Of a DNA stretch of 64,000 bases, positions 12,469 through 23,990 are shown piece after piece; positions within the stretch are counted from its first letter, which is position 1; every line of letters begins with the position of its first letter. The notes under the pieces were generated by a model, which had not been told where the DNA came from, did not search any database, and was given only the letters and a program-made list of their open reading frames with translations. Made by a program: the position numbers and the translations under genes. Source of the stretch: Sipunculus nudus (Eukaryota; Annelida; Sipuncula; Golfingiida; Sipunculidae); NCBI GenBank assembly GCA_026874595.1, contig CM049320.1, positions 24,187,714 to 24,251,713 of the forward strand, read 5' to 3'.

Positions 12469-12501
<33 letters not shown>
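12469..12501. repeat. (TA)n microsatellite
   Basis: Uninterrupted TA dinucleotides inside tandem unit 2, absent at the matching place of unit 1. Confidence 0.9.
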
Positions 12502-12503
<2 letters not shown>

Positions 12504-12806
12504 TAAAAAACTGTGTAAAATCCGTTGTTTCTTTCGTTAGGGATCCTGTAGTTACTTTGTAATATACCCATATAAACACAGGCATTGTAATGGGCACCAT
12601 TATTGGAAAAAAATAAAAAAATGTAGTATAGACATTTGTTCAGTTCACGTTATATTTACCATGAGTTAATGTTCGATGTATGTTATGTGTACATATTCAA
12701 TATATGAAACTTTCTAATTAAATGTCGAACAAAATAGAAATTTTTTTATAAATTATTTAATTTAAATGTTTGCTTTGACAAAGAAAAAGGTCATTTTCTT
12801 GTGCCA

Positions 12807-13496
12807 TACGCTCTTTACACAGCGCTTTCCCTATTGGCCTACTACCTATATCGTACGCGCTGTTTGATATGACCGCGTATTCTGAATTGCTACACCTGAG
12901 GGGAGCACTTATTTTTGTCCAATCAGATGAGACCTTGTGCTGGAAGACACAGCCAAGCGAGGTATATACGGAGCCAATGTTAATCATTTTGTTTTGAGTG
13001 ACAGCTCATTACCCCTGTAATCGTCTGAACAGGCCACAGGCTCAGAGAGAATGGCCCAAGACGTGGTTTGCTTAGGGCCTTGGGCACATAGGATGCCCGA
13101 CCGGTGAGCTGTTATTCAGACGAAACGTAATAACAAAGGCTGCATGCACACCTCGCTGTTTGGTTTCAGTTCTGCAGACAACAGATACATGGCTACGCTA
13201 ACACCGTCAAAATGTCATAATCGAATCGGTCGAGTATTCGAGAATGCAGAGGGAGCAATTAAAATTCGACCAGGAACTGTCATCAAGCTGCGCTTATGGG
13301 CGGAGCCAGGATGCCTGTCGAGTGTTTGGTAATTGGCATGTGGTTGGCTGCTTGTCACATTATACGTACGTTTTTTTTTTCAGTGGACACCGAACCGCCA
13401 TCTTGTGTCTAAAGGTATCATAAACGGTCAAAGCAGGCAGCGGAAACATTAGTTGCTTCTTTAGAAGCGCAAGATTTCCGCTGCCTCGGTAGCGTA
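12807..13496. mobile_element. 690-bp non-autonomous insertion with 9-bp target duplication
   Basis: The insert splits tandem unit 3. It is flanked by direct repeats cttgtgcca (12798-12806 and 13497-13505), and removing the insert plus one copy restores the repeat unit. Its ends are the short inverted repeat TACGCT ... AGCGTA. Near the right end a perfect 12-bp inverted pair (aggcagcggaaa near 13434, tttccgctgcct near 13475) forms a hairpin. No transposase is encoded. A target duplication of 8-9 bp fits hAT- or Mutator-type DNA transposons; the superfamily is not settled. Confidence 0.7.
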
Positions 13497-13620
13497 CTTG
13501 TGCCAGTGCTAGAGGTTTCAAAGCCAAAGTTCTAAGAGACATTCAATGGCTTCTCACTGAGGTATAAATATCACTTTGTCAACTAAAATGTTTCTTTGAT
13601 TAGAATTGACTTATAACTTT

Positions 13621-14340
13621 GTAATAATACAAACTTTCCTTAATCCATCTTTCATCTGCGACATTCGACTCACCACTGAGATTTGATCCATATCGGTTTT
13701 TTTTATTATCAAAAACCAACATCAATGATGCCATTTTAGAGAGACCTTCAGAAAATACTGTTCATATGGCCAAGAAATTGTACAGAATGGGTGACCCTTG
13801 TATTATATGTATTACTCCTATGATCCATTTCTTCCAGCGAGAAAACAAGACTTTACTTTAATTGAACAAACATATATTCATATTTCGTCTTGTGACGAAA
13901 TATTTGCAATATTTGCAATAATTTTATTTCTGTATTATTCAGGTTCTCTCCAATAAATATCTGGAGGAAAACTCGTAGAATGCCGGAGCCAGTCTACCAA
14001 TAGGTGTACCGAATTGTTCATTTTCTTCATTTCATTTTGTATTTGGGGTAACTTAATCTTTACCTCAAAAAGTAATGTCTAAATTATTAAAGCTTATTCA
14101 AATTCTAATTTCACACTATCTCGATCAATGTCCAGCGTCTTCAATTTGTTCAATTTATTTTTGAACATTTCATTTAGCATTATGACTAATATATCTATAA
14201 TATACGAATTGAGAGAATGTGTCACACAGGTACATAAATTTGTAGATTTTTGTGAAATTGCACTATTGAAATTTCATGTGAGTACTATAATGCAAAATAT
14301 TGTGCTAAAAGTTAAGTCTTTAATAGAGATAACAATATCA
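13621..14340. other. No gene seen
   Basis: AT-rich. It may contain the 5' part of the outer LINE, but no ORF1-like sequence (zinc knuckles or RRM) was recognised here. Confidence 0.3.
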
Positions 14341-14355
14341 TGACTGGTTTTTCTA

Positions 14356-17300
14356 GTCATTACCCTAAATGTGAGAGGTCTTCGTGGGTACAGAAAAAGG
14401 AGAAAGATTTTTCATTGGTTGCTTGATCATGGTGGAAATCGGAGTTTGATTTTTTACAAGAGGTGCATAGTTTAAAAAGCGATGAAGATATTTGGAGGAA
14501 AGATTGGCAGGGGCTACACTTTTATTCACATGGGTCAAACCAATCGAGGGGTGTAGCTGTATTAGTTGGTAAACAAGTTGATATTTCGGAGATAAGTTTC
14601 CATACAGACAACGAAGGGCGCACTGTTTATCTAAAAGCAAATTTTCAAGGACAATCTTTTTTGTTTATCAATACTTACGCTCCAAACACCGAAACTGAAC
14701 AAGTACGCTATTTTCATGAAATGGCCGAAAAACTAAACGTATTGAGTTGGAGCCACATACTAATATAATCTGGTGCGGTGATTTTAATTTATGTTTTGAT
14801 AAAATTGATACGCTGTTTGGAAATTACCAGCCAAAGTTGAAGTATATTGAGAGTGTTCAAGGCTTCATACAAACATATGGATTAATTGATATATGGAGAT
14901 TAAGGAATCCCTCTTATTCGAATTTCACTTGGAGTAGTAAAAAACATACTATAAATAGAAGGCTTGATTATATTCTTATCTCCAGTAATTTGAATAATCA
15001 GGTCATACAGGTTAATATAATTCCAGCAATTTTAACAGATCGATCACTCGGCAGTGAAATGTGACTTCAAATCACCAAGTGGTTGTAAACATGGCCCGTC
15101 CTTCTGGAAATTAAATTTGTCCCTCCTGAAAGATCCAGTTTTTGTGTCATCAATGCGAGAAAACATAAAAAAGTGGAAAGAAGATTATGAAAACAAAGAT
15201 AGGGAAACAATATGGTGGGAATATCTAAAGTTTAAAATAAGAGAATATTCAATGTCATATTCTAAAAGAAAATGTAGACGTGAAAAGCTTATACTGAAAA
15301 ACCTAGAGAAAAGTTTAAAGGATGTAAAATTCAACTTGCATAAGAGTAATAAATCAAACGGAGATCGATCAAATATCTCGAGAAATAGATAAGCATTATG
15401 AGAGAATAGTCGATGGCTCCATAATAAGGTCTAGAATCACATGGTTTGAGGAAGGGCAGCGTAATTCAAAGTACTTTATGATTTTGGAAAGAAAAATAAA
15501 AGCAAAACAACCATAAGAAAATTATTGTGCAATGGGAAAGACAAACAGATCAGCGTAAAATTATGATAGAACTGAAAATATTTTATGAAGAAAAGTACAC
15601 CTGTACTGGTACCTTTTCAAAACAAGAGTGTACACAACTTCTGTCAGAGTATGATACTCCAGTCCTATCAAATATGCAAGCAGCTAGTTGTGATGTAATG
15701 ATCTCAGAGAAAGAAGTCCTATCAACATTGAAACAAATAAAAAAATAATAAAACTCCCGGAAATGATGGATTGCCAAAAGAATTCTATATAAATGTTTTT
15801 GATCTCGTCGGGAAGGATCTCGTTAATTGTTTAAACAGATGTTTTGAGGAGGGTAAGCTAACTACAAGTCAAAGGCAAGCAGTGGTTACTTTTGATAGAA
15901 AAACCAGGTAAAGATAATCATTTAATCTCATCATGGCGACCAATTAGTTTGTTAAATGTCGATTATAAGATATTGAGTAAAACTTTAGCAGGGCGCGTAA
16001 AAGCTGTTCTTCCTAATCTTATTAATGAGGACCAAACGGCCTTTGTTCCCGGGAGAAACATTTGTGAAACAAACCGCTTAATTTGTGATATCTTAGATTA
16101 CTGTATCAAAGAAAATAAACCTAATATCTTGTTTGCCGTTGATTTTGCTGCTGCTTTCGACTCCATAGATCATAACTATATGTTCAGTGTTTTGGAAAAG
16201 TTTGGCTTCCAGACAGATTTTATTAAATGGGTACAACTTCTTCATAACGATATCCAAAGCTGTATTATAAATAACGGTTACACTACAGGATATGTCAGAG
16301 TAGCAAAAGGTACCAGACAAGGAGACCCCCTGGCGCCATATTTGTTTGTCATGGCAATTGAATTCTAGCAATAATGGTACGTAAATCTGTGTCTATCAAA
16401 GGGATTAATATTAACGGCTTTGAAATTAAAAAGTGTATGTATGCAGACGATACCACATTTTTCCTGAAAGACATAGACTCAATGGTTGCATTATGCTCAG
16501 TGTTGGAAAAATTTGCGCAGCTTTCGTCTATTAAGATAAATTATGAAAAATGTGTAGCAGCATGGACAACGAAGCCACCTGTGTATAATAAAATGGAACG
16601 TTTTAAATGGATAGACCTTAATACCGAAGCACTAAAAATATTAGGGATATGGCATACACATGATAAAAATCTTTCCAATGTCTTAAATTTTACTAAAATT
16701 TTGGAACAGTTAAAGACACTTCTAAATGTATGGAGACAGAGGCCTTTTACCATATTTGGTAAAAATGTGATCTTAAAATCCTTAGGCATTTCAAAAATAA
16801 TATACGTAACAAACATTCTGAAACCACCCAGAGAATTCGTTAAGACTTTAAAAAATGTCATGGTTGATTTCATATGGCATGGAAGGAAAAAGAAAATAAA
16901 ATATAATGTCCTTATCAATAACTATGAGAACGGAGGCTTGAGGTTGCCTGATATTTTTACAATAATAGAAACTCAAAGATTTATGTGGATGAAGAAAATC
17001 ATCACAGGTGACACGAGAAACTATGCAATAATACCTAATCTTTATTTAAAACGCGTTGGTGGAATGAAAAATATCAGAGGTTACTTGGATCCTGAAATTT
17101 TAAAAATAGGAATGTCATCTTTTTATTTACGTTGCCTTGATGTATGGCACTCTGTTACTTCCGGGGAACCATTTAGTAAAGAAACAGTCTTAACACCAAA
17201 TCTATGGAATAATAGATACATCAAGGTAGGAGGTAAATCAGTCTATTATTATTTTCTTGATATTCTTGGTATAAAATATGTTCGTGATTTGTACAATGAC

Positions 17301-17461
17301 AGAGGTGAAAAAAGAAAATTTGATGAAGTTGTAGCAAAAAACAGTTATGCTTACAAAAAATACTATATCCACTGGATAACTCTGCAAAGGGCTATTCCAA
17401 AAAAATGGTTTCAGGATAAAGATTTTAACAGATATTTTGAGGTTAATAGTGCTTCTGTATT
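14356..17461 (+). mobile_element. Older LINE, 5' portion (endonuclease and most of RT), interrupted at 17461
   Basis: Coding remains begin with the endonuclease motif VITLNVRGLRG (14356). They continue through GDFNLCFDKID and RRLDYILISS (AP endonuclease), then the RT blocks SWRPISLLNVDYKIL, NEDQTAFVPGR, FAVDFAAAFDSIDH, GTRQGDPLAP and the catalytic MYADDTTFFL (about 16438). At least six frameshifts or stops break it, for example one lost base near 16367. The coding frame runs into the target duplication at 17448-17461 and picks up again at 22793, proving the two halves were once continuous. ORF1 was not found. Confidence 0.9.
14356..17461 (+). pseudogene. Outer LINE ORF2, endonuclease and reverse transcriptase, broken
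   Basis: Open blocks at 14463-14768, 14747-15064, 15054-15392, 15527-15748, 15892-16368 and 16374-17461 together form an ORF2 polyprotein: AP endonuclease (roughly the first 230 residues), a linker, then reverse transcriptase. The YADD metal-binding pair is intact. The C-terminal end of the same protein lies at 22793-23440 beyond the inserted LINE. Frame changes at almost every block boundary show long neutral decay. Confidence 0.85.
17448..17461. repeat. Target-site duplication, left copy
   Basis: agtgcttctgtatt, identical to 22779-22792. The bases just outside the two copies differ, so the length is 14 bp. Confidence 0.92.
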
Positions 17462-17693
17462 GTTCCGGTTCCGGTCAGGTTGGTCGGACACGTCTTTTTG
17501 TGGGCTCTTGACTTTAAGCACAATTGGAGTTTGTATACGGCTCACCGCACGAACCAAGGCAGAAAAAACTGTTCGCTTTGTGAACACTGAGTGCCCGTGA
17601 GGTTATATTGTCGCTTGAAGTTCATTCCGGGACTCTTTTCCGGCTTTTCTCGTGGGTGATCCTCAAGGGTAACACCCGTGTGAACAAGGCAAC

Positions 17694-18758
17694 ATGGCGG
17701 AAGCTGAACCCCGAAACCAGTCCCATGAGATGGTGCAACCATTTTTTATCAAAGTCCGTGAATTACCCACAAATGATGTCAGCTATATTACAACGCGGGA
17801 ACTGTGCGCTGCTGCTGAGGACTCCGCTGGATACGGCTCAATGGTTGGAGCTCAGAGAATAAGAGGGTTATGGAGAATATACCCAGCGTCAACCCAATCA
17901 AGAAACGAGCTGCTGATTAAAGGTATGGAGGTCAGAGGTACATTCCTTAGCCCGCATGCACTAAATCCATTTATACTGTCACACCAAGATGAAAACACTG
18001 TACCTACAACTAGAGTCACATTCAGTGGAATACCACTTTCGGTGAATAATGAAGAAATTGAAAAATCTCTCGAACATCTGGGCTGCAAAAACAAATCTAA
18101 AATTTATGATGAACGGGATAGAGACAATAATGGAAAATTGACCAGATGGAAAACGGGCAAACGGTTTTTGTACATTGAAACGCCGAATATACCGCTGCCG
18201 AAATCAATAGATGTTGGACTATTCAATGCTCAAATCTACCATAAAGAACAGAGATATCAAGAGAAACAAGCAGAAACAACTTGTAAAAACTGCCTGGAGA
18301 AGGGGCATGACAAAATGAACTGTGTCAATCCCATAAAATGTAAGGTATGTTTACAAACAGGGCATCGTTCGGGTGACCCTGATTGTAGTCTCTCGGCCGA
18401 AATCTATTCTGATCAGATTAACACCGAGGGCAACCAGGTACCATTTACGCAAGCTGAAGTGAGCGACACTGAGTCAGATTTCGGGGGACACGCTTCATTG
18501 AATGTTCCGGGTAGTGAAACTCTGGGCGGCTACTCAAAACAAAGAAGATCGGGCGGAAGAACAAATGAACGAACCACGTCCAAAGCACGATCAAAATCAC
18601 AAAGAACAGGCGACGAGAAATCAAGAATGGACATTACACAATATATTGAATACCAGAGAGAAACCAGCAAAAGAAAGGCCTCGGTGTCGCCCCCAACCAC
18701 GTTCTCTACGCAGAGGCCGCGCACGGGAGCCTCGCCAGATGACAACCCCAAAAGCTGA
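17694..18758 (+). CDS. LINE ORF1 protein with RRM-like region and two zinc knuckles
   Basis: An intact 354-residue frame begins at ATG 17694 (context caacATGG). ORF1 proteins bind the element RNA and chaperone target-primed reverse transcription. An RRM-like block at about residues 105-188 (TRVTFSGIPLSVNNEEIEKS, then RFLYIETPNIPL) is followed by zinc knuckle 1, CKNCLEKGHDKMNC (197-210, CX2CX4HX4C), and knuckle 2, CKVCLQTGHRSGDPDC (216-231, CX2CX4HX6C, two residues longer than canonical). The last 120 residues are polar and basic, rich in Ser, Arg and Lys. Unlike ORF2 it has no break. ORF2 opens 93 bp downstream. Confidence 0.85.
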   Translation: MAEAEPRNQSHEMVQPFFIKVRELPTNDVSYITTRELCAAAEDSAGYGSMVGAQRIRGLWRIYPASTQSRNELLIKGMEVRGTFLSPHALNPFILSHQDENTVPTTRVTFSGIPLSVNNEEIEKSLEHLGCKNKSKIYDERDRDNNGKLTRWKTGKRFLYIETPNIPLPKSIDVGLFNAQIYHKEQRYQEKQAETTCKNCLEKGHDKMNCVNPIKCKVCLQTGHRSGDPDCSLSAEIYSDQINTEGNQVPFTQAEVSDTESDFGGHASLNVPGSETLGGYSKQRRSGGRTNERTTSKARSKSQRTGDEKSRMDITQYIEYQRETSKRKASVSPPTTFSTQRPRTGASPDDNPKS

Positions 18759-18851
18759 CCAGGAGGACTGAATGGCCACAGTCACAGGAACTGACCCCCT
18801 GCTTTTCGCCCATGGACTAGTGATTGGACGATAAACACGTTCTACAATAGA

Positions 18852-21800
18852 TTGTGTTCGTTCATAGATACCCTTAATATTATTAGTTTAAACTGTAATG
18901 GACTTACAAATAGGATAAGACGAGACACAATTAGCAAACATCTGAAAACAAATAAGGTAAGCATTGCCTGCTTACAGGAAACATTCTTAGACGATAGAGC
19001 GTTCCATTCTTTAAAAATTCAATGGAGTCAATACTCCATTCATGTCCCAGGAATCGGTAAAAGCAAAGGTATTGCAGTACTTTTTAACAAACAATTAGAT
19101 GATGAAATCACACAGTTCAACATAGTAGTGCAACTTGAGAGAAATTTAGGAGTCTCATTTTGTTTGCATATGGTTCTACCTATTGTATTTTCGACATATA
19201 TGCCCCATGCCCCAAAAACGAAAAACTTAAATTTTATGATCTTGTGAGACAGGTAATTAAAAAGCATGAAACAGCTTTCGAGTATATGCCCCTTATGGGT
19301 GACTTTAACTCCGTCCAAGATAATAATTTAGATATAATTTCAGGGAATCCCCACGCACCTCAGGAAGTTAAGGGCTTCAGAAACCTAACCCGCTCTCTTT
19401 ATCTCAATGATATTTGGAGAGATAAAAACTCACATACTAGGGAATATAGCTGGAGTCGTACTAACCCATTTACAGCAAGAAGACTGGACTACATATTTAC
19501 AAATGGTTCTCTCACTAATATAGTCACTAATGTTGGCATGAAATACCTTCCCTGTTCTGACCATAAGGGAGTTTACATTACCGTAAAAACAATAGAAGCC
19601 CCCAGAGGCCAATCATATTGGAAGTTCAACCATTCCCTTCTTAGGGATAAACAATATGTTAAAAATATCAACAAGATCTTGTCGACATTCTCTGATCAGA
19701 CCAAAGTGGATAACTATGATCCACAGTATAGGTGGGAATTATGTAAACTTGAAATAAAACAATGTTCAATTTCGTTCAGCAAAGCAAAATCTCATGCGAT
19801 AAAAAATGAGATCAGAGAGCACTGCGCTACAGTTGAAAAAATTCAAACAGAAATGGCTAACAACCCGAAGGATGTGGTTTTGGAACAAAAATTAATCAAA
19901 ACTAAAATGAAATTAGATCACATGGCGGTACATAAAACTAAAAGTGCCCAAATCCGTGCTAGAGTAAAATGGCGTGAACAAGGAGAAAAAAATAACAAAT
20001 ATTTCTTGGGACTTGAAAAAAGCAGAGGGACTTCTAAATTAATGAACAATCTTTTACTCGAAAACGGGGATATAATATATGATCAACAAAACATTTTGAA
20101 GGCTCAGCAAAACCATTACAAAAACGTTTATACAGCTAATGATAACGTTGATCTGGAGTCGCAATTAAACACATTTTTGACCGACGTAGAGCTACCAAAA
20201 TTAAATGAAACAGAACGGGAAAGTTGTGAGGGAATGATATCCGAACAAGAATTAGGGAAGGCCTTGAAAATAATGAAAAACGGTTCTTCGCCAGGTCTGG
20301 ACGGTCTCACGATTGAATTTTACAAATTCTTTTGGTCCCGACTGAGGATAATGTTAACTGAGAGTTTCAAGTCCGCTTTCTCTGAAGGTAAACTATCTAT
20401 TTCACAAAAAAGAGGAGTGGTGACTTTAATACATAAAGGTAAAGGACTTCCAAAAAATAATTTGAATAACTGGCGACCAATCACAGTAACTAATACCGAC
20501 TATAAAATTTTAGCTTAAACTTTAGCAATCAGGTTACAGGGAGTTATACCCAGCATAATTAACCCCGATCAAGTAGGTTTTATGAAAGGCAGAAATATTG
20601 CCACGGCCATCAGATTAATCGATGACGTCACTACATATACAAACGCCGCTAACGTAGATGGAGCCTCGCTAGCAATCGATTTTAAACAGGCCTTTGACAG
20701 ACTGTCAAAAAAATTCCTAATTTCAGTCTTAAAGCGATTCGGAATAGGTCCCGATTATGTAGGGTGGACTAACGTTTTAGGAGATAGTAGCGTCAGCTGT
20801 GTACAATATAATGGCTGGTTGAGTAAATGGTTCAACGTTGAAAGAGGGGCCCGACAAGGATGCCCCCTCTCCCCATTACTCTTTGTCATTGCTATAGAAA
20901 TTATTGCTTGTAAAGTAAGACAGTCCGAGAACATCAAAGGAATAAAATTACCATTAACGGGATACGGTCGCAATGAGATAAAGATATGCCAATACGCGGA
21001 AGACACCACCTTATTTTTACGAGAAAGAAGTGATATCGAAAATGCCCTGTCTGTATTTACGGAGTTTTCACAAATATCTAGTTTGGAACTGAATTTAAAT
21101 AAAACTGAAGCTATATGGTTAGGCAGAAAATCCAAATGTCAAGATAAGATTAGTAACATAAAATGGAATGTCTTTCCTGAAAATGATATCAAAATTCTTG
21201 GAATAAAATTTAGTTCTACTAAACCTGCTTCTCTCATAGAAAGTAACTGGCAAGACAAACTACGTAATGCGGAAAATATGTTACATAAATGGAATAAACG
21301 TAATCTGTCTATATTCGGAAAAAAATATCTTAATAAAAACATTTTATATATCCAAGTTCATATATGTGTTACAGGCTTTAACACTACCAGAAAAGGCTTT
21401 GATTGAAATAAATCGACTTATGTACAAATTTTTGTGGAAGAAACAATTTAATAATAAACGGGCCTTTGAAAAAGTGAAGAGAAAAGCCCCTTTCCGTGAA
21501 GGTGGCCTAGAGGTTATTGATATGTTTGACTTGCAACAAGCCCTGCAGATAAAATGGGTAAAACTGCTAAATAGTGAGACAACAGAAACCTGGAAGAACA
21601 TCCCTTTATTTTATTATGGAAAAGTGGGGAGACATCTAAGTGTTTTCGAAAGTAACGTAGCCGTAAAGGACTTTAAAGGATCTGCCAATATAGAGTCCAC
21701 CTTCTACCGCAATGTGTTACATTCCTGGCTTAATACTACCCGACAGAATCATTCAGATATATCTCCAGTTATCTGGAATAACAAAAATATTACATATAAT

Positions 21801-22594
21801 AAGACCCCCTTTTTCTTAAATCATGGATAAAGGGCGGCTTCGTGCTAGTCTCAGATTTTATCGAATCTGGAGATACAATGTCTCTGGAAAATGTTAAACA
21901 AAGCCTAGGGAACAGCGCAGACATACTGATACAATACCAGCTCGTGGCGACATCAGTAAAAGCATTTTTACGTAAACACCCGAATGCACAACTAAATACT
22001 CATCCAAGATTGTTGAAATTCAGTGACCATATAATAGAAAAATGCACAGTCAGTCTCATACGACGCATTATAACCAAACACAAAACTGTGGATCCTCATT
22101 CCTTTCTAATATGGAAGAAAAAATACCCCCAAAAAACATTGTCTGAACTACTTTGGCTTTTACCACGAACATGTACACGTGAAACAAGACTTAGACTCTT
22201 GCAATGAAAAATTCTTCATAACATTTATCCTACGAATATATTGTTAAACAAAATGGGAATTAAGGACGAAAACACATGCAATTACTGTGACAAAATAGAT
22301 TACATCGAGCACTTTTTTTATGAATGTGAACATCTTAAACAATTTTGGTCTAAAGTCATTAAAACAATATCATTTTGCCTTGGTAAACAAATATTTCTGA
22401 AACAACACGATATAATTCTAGGATTTACACCGACTGAAGGTTTCAATAAGGGAGAAATATTACGTTTAAATGAAATTATTTTAATCGCCAAGATGTGCAT
22501 TAGTAAATTTAAATATGGCCAAAATTACAACTTACAATTTCTTTTAGAAAACGAACTACAGTCGAGAAATCTAATGAACATAGATATTGTTTAA
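18852..22594 (+). pseudogene. LINE ORF2: AP endonuclease, reverse transcriptase, C-terminal zinc motif
   Basis: The frame opens right after a TAG at 18849-18851 without an ATG before the first motif, so the natural start is unclear. Endonuclease: ISLNCNGL, CLQETF, MGDFNS, RRLDYIFTNG, SDHKGV. Reverse transcriptase: NWRPITVTNTDYKIL, NPDQVGFMKGR, AIDFKQAFDRL, GARQGCPLSPLL and YAEDTT. C-terminus: CNYCDKIDYIEHFFYEC. Breaks: a frameshift near 19165; TAA at 20516-20518 where the outer LINE has Lys; a frameshift in an A-run near 21321; a frameshift near 21825; and TGA at 22205-22207, probably from Trp TGG. Motif C has Glu (codon 20999-21001) for the first catalytic Asp. Confidence 0.88.
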
Positions 22595-22778
22595 TCGGTC
22601 ACGATAGATGTGTTTTTGCGATTATGCTTATGGGTACTTGTATGTAAATAATGATAGGGAAATGCTCAATTGTATTGTCAACAAAAAAACTGTCATTGTT
22701 CCACATTAGCTCGTTTCATTTCCGATCGGTGAATCGGGCTTCATGTAAATGATCGGGGAATGTTAATAAAGAAAAAAA

Positions 22779-22792
22779 AGTGCTTCTGTATT
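22779..22792. repeat. Target-site duplication, right copy
   Basis: agtgcttctgtatt, directly after the A-rich tail of the inner LINE; identical to 17448-17461. Confidence 0.92.
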
Positions 22793-23990
22793 AAATAATG
22801 TATTTATATCCTACAATGACGTTGTTCTAGAGTTGGACAAACTCATATTCAGAAGTGTCTACAACAAAATAATATCATGGTAAACTTCTGAACCAATCTT
22901 CAAAATAAAGTTACCAAACCTGTATAAAGACTTTAACTTGAAACGAGCAATTAATTACGTTTATAAGACCACTCTAGATATGTATCTAAGGCAATTCCAG
23001 TTTAGAATTCTGCATAACATCCTTTCTGTTAACGAAAATCTATTTAGATGGAGGATAACAGACACAAACAGATGTTCTTATTGTTTCAATCTATTTATCA
23101 TTTATTCTGTGAATGTTACATATCCAAAAACTTTTACTTGCAAATTAAGTCTTGGGCTAAGAACTTTGGATTAGAGATGCCAAGCCTCGGTCGTCAACTT
23201 TTATACACTGGAGCAGAAAAATCAGAACATGCTGCGCTTGTAAATATGTTGATGTTGGTCTACAAGAACATGGTCTTTAGTAATAGGAATAATCTGGCAC
23301 TTCTTTCATTTGATCAGTATGTGACAAAACTGACAAGATTTGAATATCTTGAACGCAAATTGGCGGAAAAAAGGCAAAAAATTACTATACACGAAATAAA
23401 ATGGAAACCAATTCCTCATACTATACTAAACAAGAAGTGATGTATAGTATTCAACTACTATCATTTTGCTATATACAGCCAGGCGGTGACCCTTTCGGCT
23501 TCATGAGTGTGTATATAATATATGATATTTGTTTCAATTTTATGTGAATATAGTATGAAATGTAAACACAATAGGAAACGTCAGTGTTTGTATTGATTTC
23601 ACCATTTGATTTGTGAAGTTCTGCGAGACAAACTTGTAAATATTTGAAAATAATGATGATTGAAATAATTGAATGTTCAGTGGTAAACATTTTTACGTAA
23701 ATACATGAACCGGGAATCAGAAAGTTTTATATAAATATATATTTGTATATGTAACAATGTACCTACAGGATACAAAAATTTTATACTGGAAATTTGAGTT
23801 TTTGTAATATCTAAAAGTCATGAAAATTCTAAAACTAAATGAACCTTGACAGATTTATATGGTACTCGCATGTTAAACATGGAATTGTACTTGTATTACG
23901 CTGTTATTTGGTTTGTAATTTATTGTTGTAAGTTTCATAATAGTCTATGATGTCAATGATGAAACCTATTTTTCGAAAATAAAGAACAAG
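22793..23990 (+). mobile_element. Older LINE, 3' portion resumed after the insertion
   Basis: The frame broken at 17461 resumes here (LNNVFISYNDVVLELDKLIF), then shifts, giving the conserved FQFRILHNILSVNENLFRW, the zinc motif beginning CSYC near 23070 and ending FCEC in another frame, and a C-terminal tail that ends with TGA at 23438-23440. The 3' UTR probably extends to the aataaag near 23978. The 3' boundary is approximate. Confidence 0.8.

Larger units (their letters stand above)
11668..13620 (+). repeat. Tandem repeat, unit about 415-440 bp, three copies
   Basis: The landmark gttagggatc(c/t)tg recurs at about 11683, 12098 and 12537, and caaagccaaagctctcagag with cttctcactgaggta recurs near 11960, 12371 and 13516. 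Unit 2 is lengthened by a (TA)n run (12469-12501). Unit 3 is split by an insertion at 12807-13496 and resumes immediately after it. No protein-coding sense was found in the unit. Confidence 0.8.
17462..22778 (+). mobile_element. Near full-length younger LINE inserted in the older LINE
   Basis: The 5317-bp element starts with a GC-richer 5' UTR (a doubled ggttccggtt-like start, 17462-17693). It contains ORF1 (17694-18758) and ORF2 (18852-22594), ends with a short 3' UTR and the tail aataaagaaaaaaaa, and has perfect 14-bp target duplications. The ORF1 type (RRM-like plus two zinc knuckles) with an AP endonuclease ORF2 points to the L1/Tx1 group of LINEs; the exact clade needs a phylogeny. ORF2 is disabled by three frameshifts, two stops and an active-site change, so it is not mobile now although its ends are intact. 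Confidence 0.92.

Noticed and set aside
20128-20310. Antisense open frames across the LINE coding regions (also at 16541, 20755, 21344)
   Set aside because: Shadows of the sense ORF2 frames.
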